A DNA stretch of 45,651 nucleotides, from NCBI GenBank assembly GCA_003240855.1, contig QFNN01000010.1:1-45651 (forward strand), read 5' to 3'. This stretch comes from Sphingomonas sanxanigenens (lineage in GTDB: Bacteria; Pseudomonadota; Alphaproteobacteria; Sphingomonadales; Sphingomonadaceae). This document shows, one piece after another, positions 24,003 to 32,637 of this stretch. The notes beneath the pieces were generated by a model. The model saw only the letters and a list, made by a program, of their open reading frames with translations, had not been told where the DNA came from and ran no database searches. How positions within the stretch are numbered: the stretch's first letter is position 1; the number at the start of each line of letters is the position of its first letter. A program made the position numbers and the translations under genes.

Positions 24003-24868
24003 CGTCTGTCGCTCTCCAAAAGGGCGCTTATGATCTCGTCGAGCGCATCCTGCCACGGACGCGGACGAATGCCATAGTCCCGCGTGATCCGGCCAGTCGC
24101 CAGGCGCGAATTGGCCGGGCGGCGGGCGGGCGTGGGATAATCGGCGGTGGCGATCGCTTCGACCGGGGTCGACAGGCCGGCGCGCGCGATCACGGCCTCC
24201 GCCAGTGTGTGCCAGCTCGCATCGCCGCGATTGACGAAATGGAAGGTGCCGGCGGGGCCGCCCTTCGTCGCCATCGTCAGCAGCGCTTCCGCAATGTCGA
24301 CAGCCGAGGTGGGGCAGCCGATCTGGTCGGCGACCACGCGCAGCGCCGGGCGCTCGGCCGCGAGGCGGAGCATCGTCTTGACGAAATTATGCCCCCAGGG
24401 GCTGATAACCCACGCGGTGCGCAGAATGACATGATCGTCGTCGGCGGCGCGGACGGCGCGCTCGCCGGCTTCCTTCGACGCGCCATAGACGCCGAGGGGA
24501 GCGACGGGATCGTCCTCGACATAAGGCGTGGGCTTTGCGCCATCGAAAACATAGTCGGTCGAGACGTGGAGCAGGCGGATGCGTCGAGCGGCGGCGGCTT
24601 CGCCGAGGAGGCCGGGCGCTATGGCGTTCACGGCATAGGCGGCGTCGGGCTCGCTCTCCGCGCGGTCGACGGCGGTATAGGCCGCGCAATTGATGATCGC
24701 CGACCAGTCGCGCGCGGCGACGGCCGCCGCGATCGACGCCGGCGACATCAGATCGAGCGAGTCGCGGCCGGGCGTCGCCAGTTCCACGCCGAAGTGGTCG
24801 GCCAGTTGGCGCAGGCCGCTGCCGACCTGGCCGCTGCCGCCGGTGACGAGGATCGCGGGGCGCGCCAC
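23999..24868 (-). CDS. rmlD: dTDP-4-dehydrorhamnose reductase
   Basis: A 289-residue reductase performing the last step of dTDP-L-rhamnose synthesis. It has a Rossmann N-terminus ILVTGGSGQVGSGLRQL, the INCAAYTAVDRAESEP motif, STDYVFDGAKPTPYVEDDP, and the catalytic YGASKEAGERAV region with YxxxK. The start is a GTG. It sits 3 bases after rmlB and overlaps rmlA by 4 bases. Confidence 0.97.
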   Translation of the reverse strand: MARPAILVTGGSGQVGSGLRQLADHFGVELATPGRDSLDLMSPASIAAAVAARDWSAIINCAAYTAVDRAESEPDAAYAVNAIAPGLLGEAAAARRIRLLHVSTDYVFDGAKPTPYVEDDPVAPLGVYGASKEAGERAVRAADDDHVILRTAWVISPWGHNFVKTMLRLAAERPALRVVADQIGCPTSAVDIAEALLTMATKGGPAGTFHFVNRGDASWHTLAEAVIARAGLSTPVEAIATADYPTPARRPANSRLATGRITRDYGIRPRPWQDALDEIISALLESDRR

Positions 24869-24871
24869 GGA

Positions 24872-25939
24872 TCAGGCGCTTTTGAGGCCGAGCCGCTCGC
24901 CCGCATAGGCGCCCGACATGATCGGGCCCCACCAGGCTTCGTTGTCGAGATACCAGCGGATCGTCTTGGCGATGCCGGTCTCGAAGCTTTCCTGCGGCTT
25001 CCAGCCAAGCTCGCGCTCGAGCTTGGAAGCGTCGATCGCATAGCGGAAGTCGTGGCCAGGGCGATCGGCGACGAAGCTGATCTGATCGCGATAGCTTTTG
25101 CCGTCGGCGCGTGGGCGGATGCCGTCCAGCGTATCGCAGATCGTTTCGACCACTTTCAGGTTGGTGCGTTCGGATCGGCCGCCGACCATGTAGCTTTCGC
25201 CCGGGACGCCGCGCTCGAACACCGCCGTCAGCGCGCGGACATGATCATCGACATAAAGCCAGTCGCGCACATTATTGCCGGCCCCGTAAACCGGCAGCGG
25301 TTCGCCCGCGAGGCATTTGAGGATCATCAGGGGGATCAGCTTCTCGGGGAAGTGATAGGGGCCGTAATTGTTCGAACAGTTGGTGATCAGCGTCGGCAGC
25401 CCGTAAGTGTGGCGCCAGGCGCTGACGAGATGATCCGATCCCGCCTTCGACGCCGAATAGGGCGAGCGGGGATCATAGGCTGTGGCCTCGGTGAAATAGC
25501 CTTCTTCGCCGAGCGCGCCGAACACCTCGTCGGTTGAGATGTGATGGAAACGGAAGGCGGCCTTTTCCTCGCCATCGAGCAAGCGCCAATAGTCGAGCGT
25601 CGCGGAGAGCATGTTGAACGTGCCGACCAGATTGGTCTGGATGAATTGCGCCGGGCCGTCGATCGATCGATCGACATGGCTTTCGGCGGCAAGGTGCGTG
25701 ATGACCTGCGGTCGGAAATCGGCGATTGCGCTGGCCACGGCGTCCCGATCGCAAATGTCGGCGCGCTGGAAGCGATAACGGTTGCTGTCGGCGATCGGCC
25801 CGAGCGACGCGAGATTGCCTGCATAGGTCAGCGCATCGATATTGAGCACGCTGTGATCGGTGTTGGCGATCAGGTGGCGCACAAGCGCCGATCCGATAAA
25901 GCCGGCGCCGCCGGTGACGAGGATACGCAGCGAAGTCAT
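24872..25939 (-). CDS. rmlB: dTDP-glucose 4,6-dehydratase
   Basis: A 355-residue NAD-dependent dehydratase, second step of dTDP-rhamnose synthesis. It has the nucleotide fold ILVTGGAGFIGSALVRHL, the active-site segment HISTDEVFGALGEEGYF (Thr-Asp-Glu), catalytic YSASKAGSDHLV, and NNYGPYHFPEKLIPLMI. The ATG at 25939 overlaps the rmlC stop (TGATG); a GTG one codon upstream is possible. It lies between rmlC and rmlD in the same operon. Confidence 0.97.
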   Translation of the reverse strand: MTSLRILVTGGAGFIGSALVRHLIANTDHSVLNIDALTYAGNLASLGPIADSNRYRFQRADICDRDAVASAIADFRPQVITHLAAESHVDRSIDGPAQFIQTNLVGTFNMLSATLDYWRLLDGEEKAAFRFHHISTDEVFGALGEEGYFTEATAYDPRSPYSASKAGSDHLVSAWRHTYGLPTLITNCSNNYGPYHFPEKLIPLMILKCLAGEPLPVYGAGNNVRDWLYVDDHVRALTAVFERGVPGESYMVGGRSERTNLKVVETICDTLDGIRPRADGKSYRDQISFVADRPGHDFRYAIDASKLERELGWKPQESFETGIAKTIRWYLDNEAWWGPIMSGAYAGERLGLKSA

Positions 25940-26502
25940 CACAGCTCCGTCAGGGTGAGTGGCGCGCCGTCATAAACGAAACCCGTTTCGATTCCCTTCA
26001 GAAGCGGCAGCGTGCGATCCTTGTCCGATAATTCGGGCGCCGAACCGCCAAGCGGCCAGGCCACCGCGACATCGGGATCGTTCCAGGCGGTGCCGGCATC
26101 GCTTTCGGGAGCGTAGAGAGCCGAGGTCTTGTAGGCGACTTCGCAATCGGGCTCGAGCGTGACGAAGCCGTGCGCGAAGCCGATGGGCACATAGAGCTGC
26201 TCGCCTTTCGCCGCCGTCAGTTCGGCCGCGACCCACTGGCCGAATGTCGGCGATCCGGCGCGGATATCGACCGCGACATCCCAGATGCGGCCGCGCAGGC
26301 AGCGGACGAGCTTGGCCTGGGCATGCGGGGGGCGCTGGAAATGCAGGCCGCGCAACGTTCCCGCCGGGCGCGAGAAGGAGTGATTGTCCTGCACGAACAG
26401 GTCGTTGACGCCGAGCGCGGCATAGCGCGCGCTGTTATAGGTCTCGCTGAACCAGCCGCGCGGATCCTCGAAGCGGCGCGGCGTGATCTTGAGGACCGCC
26501 AC
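25939..26502 (-). CDS. rmlC: dTDP-4-dehydrorhamnose 3,5-epimerase
   Basis: A 187-residue cupin-fold epimerase, third step of dTDP-rhamnose synthesis. Recognisable features: PRRFEDPRGWFSETYNSARY, QDNHSFSRPAGTLRGLHFQR (catalytic His after LRG), VRCLRGRIWDVAVDIRAGSP, VPIGFAHGFVTLE and a terminal ALPLL-like KDRTLPLLKG. GTG start, 3 bases after the ugd stop. Confidence 0.97.
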   Translation of the reverse strand: MAVLKITPRRFEDPRGWFSETYNSARYAALGVNDLFVQDNHSFSRPAGTLRGLHFQRPPHAQAKLVRCLRGRIWDVAVDIRAGSPTFGQWVAAELTAAKGEQLYVPIGFAHGFVTLEPDCEVAYKTSALYAPESDAGTAWNDPDVAVAWPLGGSAPELSDKDRTLPLLKGIETGFVYDGAPLTLTEL

Positions 26503-26505
26503 CGC

Positions 26506-27846
26506 TCAGCCTTCGGCCTGTTCCAGCGAGCCGTGATCGGCGGTGCCCCGCCCGACCCCGACATAGGCGAGGCCGGCGCGGCGCGCATCGTCGGGCGCAT
26601 AGACGTTGCGCAGGTCGACGAGCAGCGGATTGCGCATCAGCGAGGCGATCCGCCGCAAATCGAGCGCGCGGAAAACATCCCATTCGGTGACGAGCACGAG
26701 CGCGTCGGCGCCTTCCGCGACAGCCATGGCGTTGTCGCGATAGTCGATGCCTTCGAGCACGGCCTTCGCCGTCTCATGGCCCTCGGGATCGTAAGCGACG
26801 ATCTCGGCCCCCGCTTCCTTGAGGACGGGCACGATCGACAGTGACGGCGCGTCGCGCATGTCGTCGGTATTGGGCTTGAAGGTGAGGCCGAGCAGGCCGA
26901 TGCGCTTGCCCTTCACGTCGCCGCCGAGCGCCGCGATCACCTTGTGGCCCATCGCGGTCTTGCGCAGATCGTTCGCCTCGACAGTCGCGCCGACGATGCG
27001 CAGCGGGACGGCGCTTTCCTCGGCCGTGCGGAGCAGCGCCAGCGTATCCTTGGGGAAGCAGGAGCCGCCATAGCCGGGGCCGGCGTGGAGGAACTTGGAT
27101 CCGATGCGATTGTCGAGGCCGATGCCGCGCGACACGTCCTTGATGTCCGCGCCTACTTTCTCGGCGAGGTCGGCAAGCTCGTTGATGAAAGTGATCTTGG
27201 TCGCGAGGAAGGCGTTCGCGGCATATTTGATCAGTTCGGCCGTGCGCCGGCCAGTGAACAGAATCGGGGCCTGGTTGAGATAGAGCGGCCGGTAAATCTC
27301 GCGCATCACATTCTGCGCGCCGACATCCTCCGTGCCGACGACGATGCGGTCCGGGCGCTTGAAGTCGGAGATCGCCGCGCCTTCGCGCAGGAACTCGGGA
27401 TTGGAGACGACGGCGAGCGGCACATCGGGCCGCGTCTCGCGCAGGATCGCCTCGACCTTGTCGCCGGTGCCCACGGGCACGGTCGATTTGGTGACGACCA
27501 CGGTGGGGCCGGTCACAGCCTCTGCAATTTCCCTGGCGGCTGCGAATACGTAGCTGAGATCGGCATGGCCGTCGCCGCGTCGCGACGGCGTGCCGACGGC
27601 GATGAACACCGCGTCGGCATCGCGTACGCCGGCTGCCAGATCGGTGGTGAAGCTTAGTCGGCCGGCGCGGACATTGGCTGCGACAAGCTGGTCGAGGCCG
27701 GGCTCGAAGATCGGGATTCGGCCCGCTTTCAGCGCCTCGATCTTCGATTCATCCTTGTCGACGCAGACCACCTCGTGGCCGAAATCCGAAAAGCAGGCGC
27801 CGGACACCAGCCCGACATAGCCCGAGCCGATCATGGTGATCTTCAT
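26506..27846 (-). CDS. ugd: UDP-glucose 6-dehydrogenase
   Basis: A 446-residue cytoplasmic enzyme making UDP-glucuronate from UDP-glucose with two NAD. N-terminal NAD fold MKITMIGSGYVGLVSGACF, VFIAVGTPSRRGDGHADL, the central YAANAFLATKITFINE, active-site GSCFPKDTLALL (catalytic Cys) and GLTFKPNTDDMRDAPSL. It heads the leftward ugd-rmlCBDA-flippase-lyase-polymerase run. The likely ribosome-binding site GAGGG lies inside a long inverted repeat (27850-27914), so translation may be regulated by RNA structure. Confidence 0.97.
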   Translation of the reverse strand: MKITMIGSGYVGLVSGACFSDFGHEVVCVDKDESKIEALKAGRIPIFEPGLDQLVAANVRAGRLSFTTDLAAGVRDADAVFIAVGTPSRRGDGHADLSYVFAAAREIAEAVTGPTVVVTKSTVPVGTGDKVEAILRETRPDVPLAVVSNPEFLREGAAISDFKRPDRIVVGTEDVGAQNVMREIYRPLYLNQAPILFTGRRTAELIKYAANAFLATKITFINELADLAEKVGADIKDVSRGIGLDNRIGSKFLHAGPGYGGSCFPKDTLALLRTAEESAVPLRIVGATVEANDLRKTAMGHKVIAALGGDVKGKRIGLLGLTFKPNTDDMRDAPSLSIVPVLKEAGAEIVAYDPEGHETAKAVLEGIDYRDNAMAVAEGADALVLVTEWDVFRALDLRRIASLMRNPLLVDLRNVYAPDDARRAGLAYVGVGRGTADHGSLEQAEG

Positions 27847-27849
27847 CGA

Positions 27850-27914
27850 AACCCTCTTTGCTGCGCCCGTCCCGTTAGCCGGGGCGGGCGCAGGATGCCA
27901 CCTGAAAGAGGGTT
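27850..27914 (-). promoter_or_regulatory. Structured ugd leader that can sequester the ribosome-binding site
   Basis: In the minus-strand transcript, AACCCTCTTT (27914-27905) is complementary over ten bases to AAAGAGGGTT (27859-27850), which contains the GAGGG site of ugd. Between them is a strong hairpin with a 14-position stem (27861-27874 against 27880-27893, one mismatch) and a 5-base loop. There is no U-run, so a simple terminator is unlikely. Pairing would hide the ribosome-binding site; an RNA thermometer, protein-controlled leader or riboswitch-like element are alternatives. The structure was read by eye. Confidence 0.5.
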
Positions 27915-27936
27915 ATCGGTTTTTGTTTGCGGTGTT

Positions 27937-29922
27937 TTACTTCGATTGCGCGAGGAACTGGGCTGTAGAGGCCTTCACCGTATCGCCTTCTGGCTCTGCG
28001 CGTCCGCCGAGGCATCGGGCAAGGAAGTTCTCCGCGATGGCGTTGAAGGCGATATTGTTTTCCGGTCGGCGGAAGCCGTGACCCTCGTCGGGGAAGAGGA
28101 CGTAAGTGACCGGGATGTTCTTGGCCTTCATCGCATCGACGATCTGATCCGATTCGGCCTTGTTGACGCGCGGATCGTTGGCGCCTTGGCCGATCAGCAG
28201 CGGGCGGACGATCTTGTCGGCGCTGTAAAGCGGCGAGGCCTTTTTCAGGATGGCGAGGCCTTCGGGCGTGTTGGGATTGCCCATGCGCTGGTTGAACTGC
28301 TCGATCCCCGCCGTCCAGTAGGGCGGTATGGTCTTGAGCAGCGTCTCAAGATTCGACGGGCCGACGATGTCGACGCCGCAGGCGAAGGTCGTCGGCGTGA
28401 AGGCCAGGCCGGCGAGCGTCGCGTAGCCGCCATAGGATCCGCCCATGATCGCGACCTTGTCCTTCACCGCTATGCCGCGCGCGACGGCCCAGTCGACGGC
28501 GTCGATCAGATCGTCGTGCATCTTCAGGCCCCACTGCAGATTGCCTGCATTGGTGAAGGCCTTACCGAAGCCGGTCGAGCCGCGATAATTGACCGACAGC
28601 ACGGCATAGCCGCGGTTGGCCAGCCATTGATGATAGCTGTTGAAGCCATATTGATCGCGCGCCCAGGGGCCGCCGTGGACAAGCAGGACCATCGGCACGG
28701 GCTTGTCGGGCACGCCGTCGCCATCTGCATCGCTGCCCGGGGGAAGCGTGAGATAGGCGGTGAGCGTCAGGCCATCGCGCGACTTGATTTCTGTCGGGTG
28801 CATCGCGACGAGCGGCGCGCCCTCAAGCTCGGGCCGGCTGGCGTAGAATTGTGTGAGCGTGCCCTTGGTCCGGTCGTAGAGATAGACGACGGGCGGCCCT
28901 TTGACTGGATCGAGCGCGACCGTCCATTTGTCGTCGGCCTCGGTGCGCGAGGTGACGGCGATGTCGCCGTCGAGCCTGGACTTGAGGAAGTCGAGCGAAG
29001 CTTTCACCGACGGATCGATCGCGGTCCATTCGTCGCGCAGATAATTGGCCGACCAGGCCTCGACCTCGCCGGTTTTCGGGTCCGTCATCACGCTGCCAAT
29101 GTCGGCCTTGGGGTCCTCGGCGACGATTTTGGTCGCGCCGGTCGCGACATCCTGCGCGATGAGCGCGGCGGTGTCGCGGCCGCGGCTGTCGAGCCAGTAA
29201 AGCGTCTTGCCGTCGGTGGTGAAACCCGAGGGCTGGGTGGTCAGCGAATCCTCGAGCGTGGTCGAAGCGAAAGGCTGTTCATCGGTCTTTCCGCCTGTGA
29301 TGCGGAAGAAGTCGAAGCCGCCGGCGGCGTTGGGGCGAAGCGCCATGCGCAGGTCGAGATTGTCGTCGGCCAGGAAACCCGCAAAACCATCGCCGCGCAT
29401 CACTTCGGTGAGTTTGCCGGTCTTGAGGTCGAGGCTGTAGGCATCGTGCCAGCGCGCATCGCGATTGTTGAGACCGACGAGGATGCGGTCCTTGATGTGA
29501 TTGGAGGTGCCGATCACCTCGACGCGAGTCTTTTCAAACGGGGTGAGTTTGCTTTCCTTGCCCGTCGCGACATCCACGCCATAAAGCAGGAAATTCTCGT
29601 CGCCGCCCTTATCCTGCACGAACAGCAGCATGCTGCTGTCGGGAGCCCAGAAATACTGGCTGATCGGGCGCGCCTTTTCGGCCGTCATCGCCTTGGCGGC
29701 CGTGGGATCGGATGCGGGGGCGATCCAGATGTTCATCACGCCGTCGCGCGGGGCGAGCCAGCTCAGCCATTTGCCGTCGGGGCTGATCCGCCCCATCGAG
29801 CGGCTGGGATTGCCGAAGAGCTTCGCGCGCTCGATCAGCGGGGCGGAAGGCGCGGCCGAGAGCGGCGCAGCAGCGAAAGTGGTCGTGGCCATGAACAGCG
29901 CAGATAGAATGATTGTCTTCAC
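27937..29922 (-). CDS. Secreted S9 family prolyl oligopeptidase-like peptidase
   Basis: About 661 residues. A signal peptide (LSALFMATTTFAAAPLSAA) is followed by a beta-propeller of WD/Kelch-like repeats (about 40-390) and a C-terminal alpha/beta hydrolase with the catalytic serine in GGSYGGYATLAGL, Asp in GQGANDPRVNK and His in FPDEGHGF. This is the acylaminoacyl-peptidase/dipeptidyl-peptidase class acting on short peptides in the periplasm. A GTG at 29922, eight bases after GGGAG, is chosen over the TTG two codons upstream. A DxDxDG calcium-loop-like insertion (SDADGDGVPD) precedes the hydrolase domain. An inverted repeat lies just upstream. Confidence 0.92.
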   Translation of the reverse strand: MKTIILSALFMATTTFAAAPLSAAPSAPLIERAKLFGNPSRSMGRISPDGKWLSWLAPRDGVMNIWIAPASDPTAAKAMTAEKARPISQYFWAPDSSMLLFVQDKGGDENFLLYGVDVATGKESKLTPFEKTRVEVIGTSNHIKDRILVGLNNRDARWHDAYSLDLKTGKLTEVMRGDGFAGFLADDNLDLRMALRPNAAGGFDFFRITGGKTDEQPFASTTLEDSLTTQPSGFTTDGKTLYWLDSRGRDTAALIAQDVATGATKIVAEDPKADIGSVMTDPKTGEVEAWSANYLRDEWTAIDPSVKASLDFLKSRLDGDIAVTSRTEADDKWTVALDPVKGPPVVYLYDRTKGTLTQFYASRPELEGAPLVAMHPTEIKSRDGLTLTAYLTLPPGSDADGDGVPDKPVPMVLLVHGGPWARDQYGFNSYHQWLANRGYAVLSVNYRGSTGFGKAFTNAGNLQWGLKMHDDLIDAVDWAVARGIAVKDKVAIMGGSYGGYATLAGLAFTPTTFACGVDIVGPSNLETLLKTIPPYWTAGIEQFNQRMGNPNTPEGLAILKKASPLYSADKIVRPLLIGQGANDPRVNKAESDQIVDAMKAKNIPVTYVLFPDEGHGFRRPENNIAFNAIAENFLARCLGGRAEPEGDTVKASTAQFLAQSK

Positions 29923-29940
29923 GAGCAAGTCTCCCTATCA

Positions 29941-29962
29941 GTGTATTGCGTCAATAATACAC
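29941..29962. promoter_or_regulatory. Perfect inverted repeat upstream of the S9 peptidase gene
   Basis: GTGTATT-N8-AATACAC, a perfect 7-bp dyad centred about 29 bases upstream of the peptidase start. On the minus strand its spacer contains TTGACG, so it may overlap a promoter and act as an operator. The cognate regulator is not in view. Confidence 0.5.
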
Positions 29963-30036
29963 ATTGGGGAGCCGCCCGCCAAGTCCGTCGCGCCTTGCGG
30001 GGCTTGGGGCCGTTTCGCGATTGGCGCCCGCCTATT

Positions 30037-30113
30037 CCCCACCCGGGATATAGCCGGGGGAAGCCGGGTGGGGGGCGCAGGCTGGCACCGCAAAATGCGC
30101 TTTCAGCACATTT
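30037..30113 (-). terminator. Hairpins downstream of the FadL-type gene
   Basis: On the minus strand the first hairpin after the stop is AAATGTGC/GCGCATTT (30106-30113 with 30093-30100, one G-U pair, 5-base loop) followed by TTTT overlap, a plausible intrinsic terminator. A second, GC-rich perfect 10-bp dyad CCCCACCCGG/CCGGGTGGGG (30037-30046 with 30064-30073) lies further on without a U-run. Together they separate this gene from the S9 peptidase gene. Confidence 0.6.
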
Positions 30114-30126
30114 GCAGACGGGGCTC

Positions 30127-31503
30127 CTAGAAGGTCATGTGGCAGCCGAGGCCAAAGACGATTGCATGGCCATTGTCGAGCACGCCTGAGGTAGTGACGA
30201 TGGTCTGCAAAGGCGTGCCGGCGAAGGCCGCAGTCGTCTTGTCGATCGGGTTGCTGGCGATCTTTGCATAGCCCAGCGAGGCGTCGATCCCCATATGCTC
30301 GGTCAGCGCATAGCTGCTGCCGAGCGCGAAGTTCCAGCGATTGCCGTCGGGCACGCGCGGATCGCGCTCGCCCGAGCGGACGGGCGAGAGATCGCGCTGG
30401 ACGCCGCCGCGCAGCGTCCATTTCGGGCTGACGGCATAGTCGAAGCCGCCCGCATAGGACCAGGTGTTGCGATAGCCGAAGGGTAGTGACTGGCTGCCGA
30501 GCCGGCCGAGGTTGCTGAGGTCGATCGTGTCGAACTCGCTCCAGCCGAAGCGCACGATCTGAGCGTTGAGCGTCAATTGCTGCGTCGCGTGATAGCGGCC
30601 GCCGAACTGAAGCTGCCAGGGCGAGGTGTAGCGCGCCTTGGCGGTATCGACGCTGAAATTGACGCCCTGCGCGATGAGCACAGGATCGGTGAAGCCGGAA
30701 ATGGTGAGCGAACCGTCCAGCTTGTGCGTGATCTTCGACTTGTAGCTGACGCCGAAATCGAAATGCTCGTTATGGAACTGGATGCCCACGCTGTAGCCGA
30801 TGTTCCAGCCGCTGCCCTTCAGGAACTGATAGCCGTCGTCGCCCGCGTTGACGCCCGGGATCGGCGGCAGCGGATCGGGAATCGAATTGGAGAAGGTGGC
30901 GCGGACATATTCGATGTTCGGTCCCGCGCCGATGCTGATGTTGGGCGTCGGTGAAAATGCGATGGTGGGCTGGATATCGAATGTGCGCAGGCGCGTCTTG
31001 TCCGCGCTGTAGCGCGCCCAGCTATCCGCCGCGTAATTGCTCGTGAAGCCGAATGGCGCGGCCGAGACGATGCCGATCGCGAATTGGTCGTTCAGCGGCA
31101 TGGCGAAACCGCCGGTCGGCAGGAAGCCCTTGTTGACCGGGTTGTGCTCGTTCTGCCGGCCGCCGACCGAAGTGGTCGATCCGGGCACGACGCCGAGGCC
31201 GGGGATGGTGACGGTCGGGCGGATCACCTGCGTATCGACGTTGCGCGCATTGGCGTGCGGAAAGACCGCGGCGACGCCGAAAAAGCTCTGCGGCGCGCTG
31301 ATCCCGCCGATCGCCGCCGGATTCCACCAGAGTTGCTGGACGCCACGTTCGGAAACTTCGCCGGAAAAGGCGCGCCCGGCGGCCTTGATCGACTGTTCCT
31401 GCAGATAGAAGGCGCCGGCGTGTGCGGGAGCGGCGGCGATCAGGGGGGCGAAAGCGGCGAACGCGAACAGCGACGCGCGAACGAGCGTCTTGGTGGTTGG
31501 CAC
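30127..31503 (-). CDS. FadL/OmpP1/TodX-type outer-membrane porin
   Basis: A 458-residue outer-membrane channel for hydrophobic compounds such as fatty acids. The signal peptide (LVRASLFAFAAFAPLIAAAP, cleaved after AHA) is followed by the conserved hatch N-terminus GAFYLQEQSIKAAGRAFSGE and NPAA (WWNPAAIGG). Amphipathic strands follow, ending in HAIVFGLGCHMTF with a terminal aromatic residue, typical of barrels. The reading frame continues far upstream, but GTG at 31503 with GAGGA eight bases ahead directly precedes the signal peptide and is the real start. Monocistronic in appearance. Confidence 0.92.
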   Translation of the reverse strand: MPTTKTLVRASLFAFAAFAPLIAAAPAHAGAFYLQEQSIKAAGRAFSGEVSERGVQQLWWNPAAIGGISAPQSFFGVAAVFPHANARNVDTQVIRPTVTIPGLGVVPGSTTSVGGRQNEHNPVNKGFLPTGGFAMPLNDQFAIGIVSAAPFGFTSNYAADSWARYSADKTRLRTFDIQPTIAFSPTPNISIGAGPNIEYVRATFSNSIPDPLPPIPGVNAGDDGYQFLKGSGWNIGYSVGIQFHNEHFDFGVSYKSKITHKLDGSLTISGFTDPVLIAQGVNFSVDTAKARYTSPWQLQFGGRYHATQQLTLNAQIVRFGWSEFDTIDLSNLGRLGSQSLPFGYRNTWSYAGGFDYAVSPKWTLRGGVQRDLSPVRSGERDPRVPDGNRWNFALGSSYALTEHMGIDASLGYAKIASNPIDKTTAAFAGTPLQTIVTTSGVLDNGHAIVFGLGCHMTF

Positions 31504-31615
31504 AGGGCGATCCTCTTTACACGGCCGGCTTGTTACCGGAACCAAGCGCGGGCCTTTGCGCCTGCCCGTTGCCAAGCGCAATCCTGATTCCGCGAGACTG
31601 CGCTGGATCGGAGCC

Positions 31616-32242
31616 TCAGACGGGCAGGCCCATATCGGCCTTGTAATGATGCCAGGCGAGAATGGCGGCTGCTCCGCGATGCGGGCGCCATGGTTCGGCG
31701 ATCGCGCGCAGCGTCTTTTCGTCTGGGCGCGCATTATGCCCCATGATGCGCCCGATCTCGATCTGCACGGCGAGATCGCCCGCCGGCCAGATGTCGGGCC
31801 GGCCTTCCGCGAACAGAAGATAGATTTCAGCCGACCAGCGGCCGATGCCCTTGATGCGGACGAGCTCGGCGATCGCCTGCTCGTCATCCTCCGGCAGGTG
31901 GGCGAGATCGAGTGCGCCCTCTGCGACCAGCCCGGCGAGGCTGCGCGCATAGCCCGATTTCTGGCGCGACAGGCCGGCTGCGCGCAACGTATCGTCGGAT
32001 GCGCCGAGCAGCTTTTCGGGATCGACCGCGCCCCCGATGCCCGCATCCAGCCGCGCCCAGACCGCGTTGGCCGCGGCCACGCTGACCTGCTGGCCGACGA
32101 TCGTGCGCAGCAGCGTTTCATACCCCCGTTCGCGCAGGCGCGGGGCCGGATAGCCGACGCGCGCGACGGCGGCGGCCATGGCGGGTTCGATCGCCGCCAG
32201 CGCATCAAGCGAAAGTTTGAGCTGTTCGGCGGAAAGACCCAT
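31616..32242 (-). CDS. DNA-3-methyladenine glycosylase, AlkA/HhH-GPD family
   Basis: A 208-residue base-excision repair enzyme removing alkylated purines. It contains the family's LLRTIVGQQVSVAAANAVW, the helix-hairpin-helix LVRIKGIGRWSAEIYLLF and the catalytic-Asp segment WPAGDLAVQ. The size fits short bacterial AlkA-type glycosylases lacking the N-terminal TBP-like domain of E. coli AlkA. It is divergent from the ferredoxin gene with 77 bases between, and convergent or shared functions with its neighbours are not apparent. Confidence 0.92.
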   Translation of the reverse strand: MGLSAEQLKLSLDALAAIEPAMAAAVARVGYPAPRLRERGYETLLRTIVGQQVSVAAANAVWARLDAGIGGAVDPEKLLGASDDTLRAAGLSRQKSGYARSLAGLVAEGALDLAHLPEDDEQAIAELVRIKGIGRWSAEIYLLFAEGRPDIWPAGDLAVQIEIGRIMGHNARPDEKTLRAIAEPWRPHRGAAAILAWHHYKADMGLPV

Positions 32243-32319
32243 CCGGCTTGATCATCCCTTCGGCGCGCGACATAGCGTCTGCGTGCGCATCGCGTAGCGC
32301 GAACGGAAGGGGAACGCAA

Positions 32320-32637
32320 ATGTCGAAACTGATCGTCGTCACCCGCGACGGAGCTGAACACAGCGTCGAGGGCGAAGACGGCCTGTCGGTGATGGAAGTG
32401 ATCCGCGACAACGGATTCGATGAGCTGCTCGCGCTGTGCGGCGGCTGTTGTTCCTGCGCGACCTGCCATGTCCATGTCGACCCCGATTTCGTCGACAGGC
32501 TGCCGGCGATGAGCGAGGACGAGAACGACCTGCTCGACAGTTCCAGCTTCCGCAACGCCACGTCGCGGCTTGGTTGCCAGATCGAATTCGGCCCCGCGCT
32601 TGACGGCCTCAGAGTGACGATCGCTCCCGAGGATTAA
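32320..32637 (+). CDS. [2Fe-2S] ferredoxin, adrenodoxin type
   Basis: A 105-residue electron carrier. The cluster ligands form C-x5-C-x2-C in LCGGCCSCATCHVHV plus the later cysteine in RLGCQIEF, as in adrenodoxin/putidaredoxin-like ferredoxins, which usually serve cytochrome P450 or hydroxylase systems. Two additional cysteines lie within the loop. MSKLIVVTRDG at 32320 has GGAAGGGGAA ahead of it. No reductase or P450 is next to it, so its partner is elsewhere. Confidence 0.93.
   Translation: MSKLIVVTRDGAEHSVEGEDGLSVMEVIRDNGFDELLALCGGCCSCATCHVHVDPDFVDRLPAMSEDENDLLDSSSFRNATSRLGCQIEFGPALDGLRVTIAPED

Noticed and set aside
27861..27893. Intrinsic terminator of the S9 peptidase gene
   Set aside because: The hairpin is strong, but on the minus strand it is followed by CAAAGAGGG, not a U-run, and lies against the ugd ribosome-binding site.
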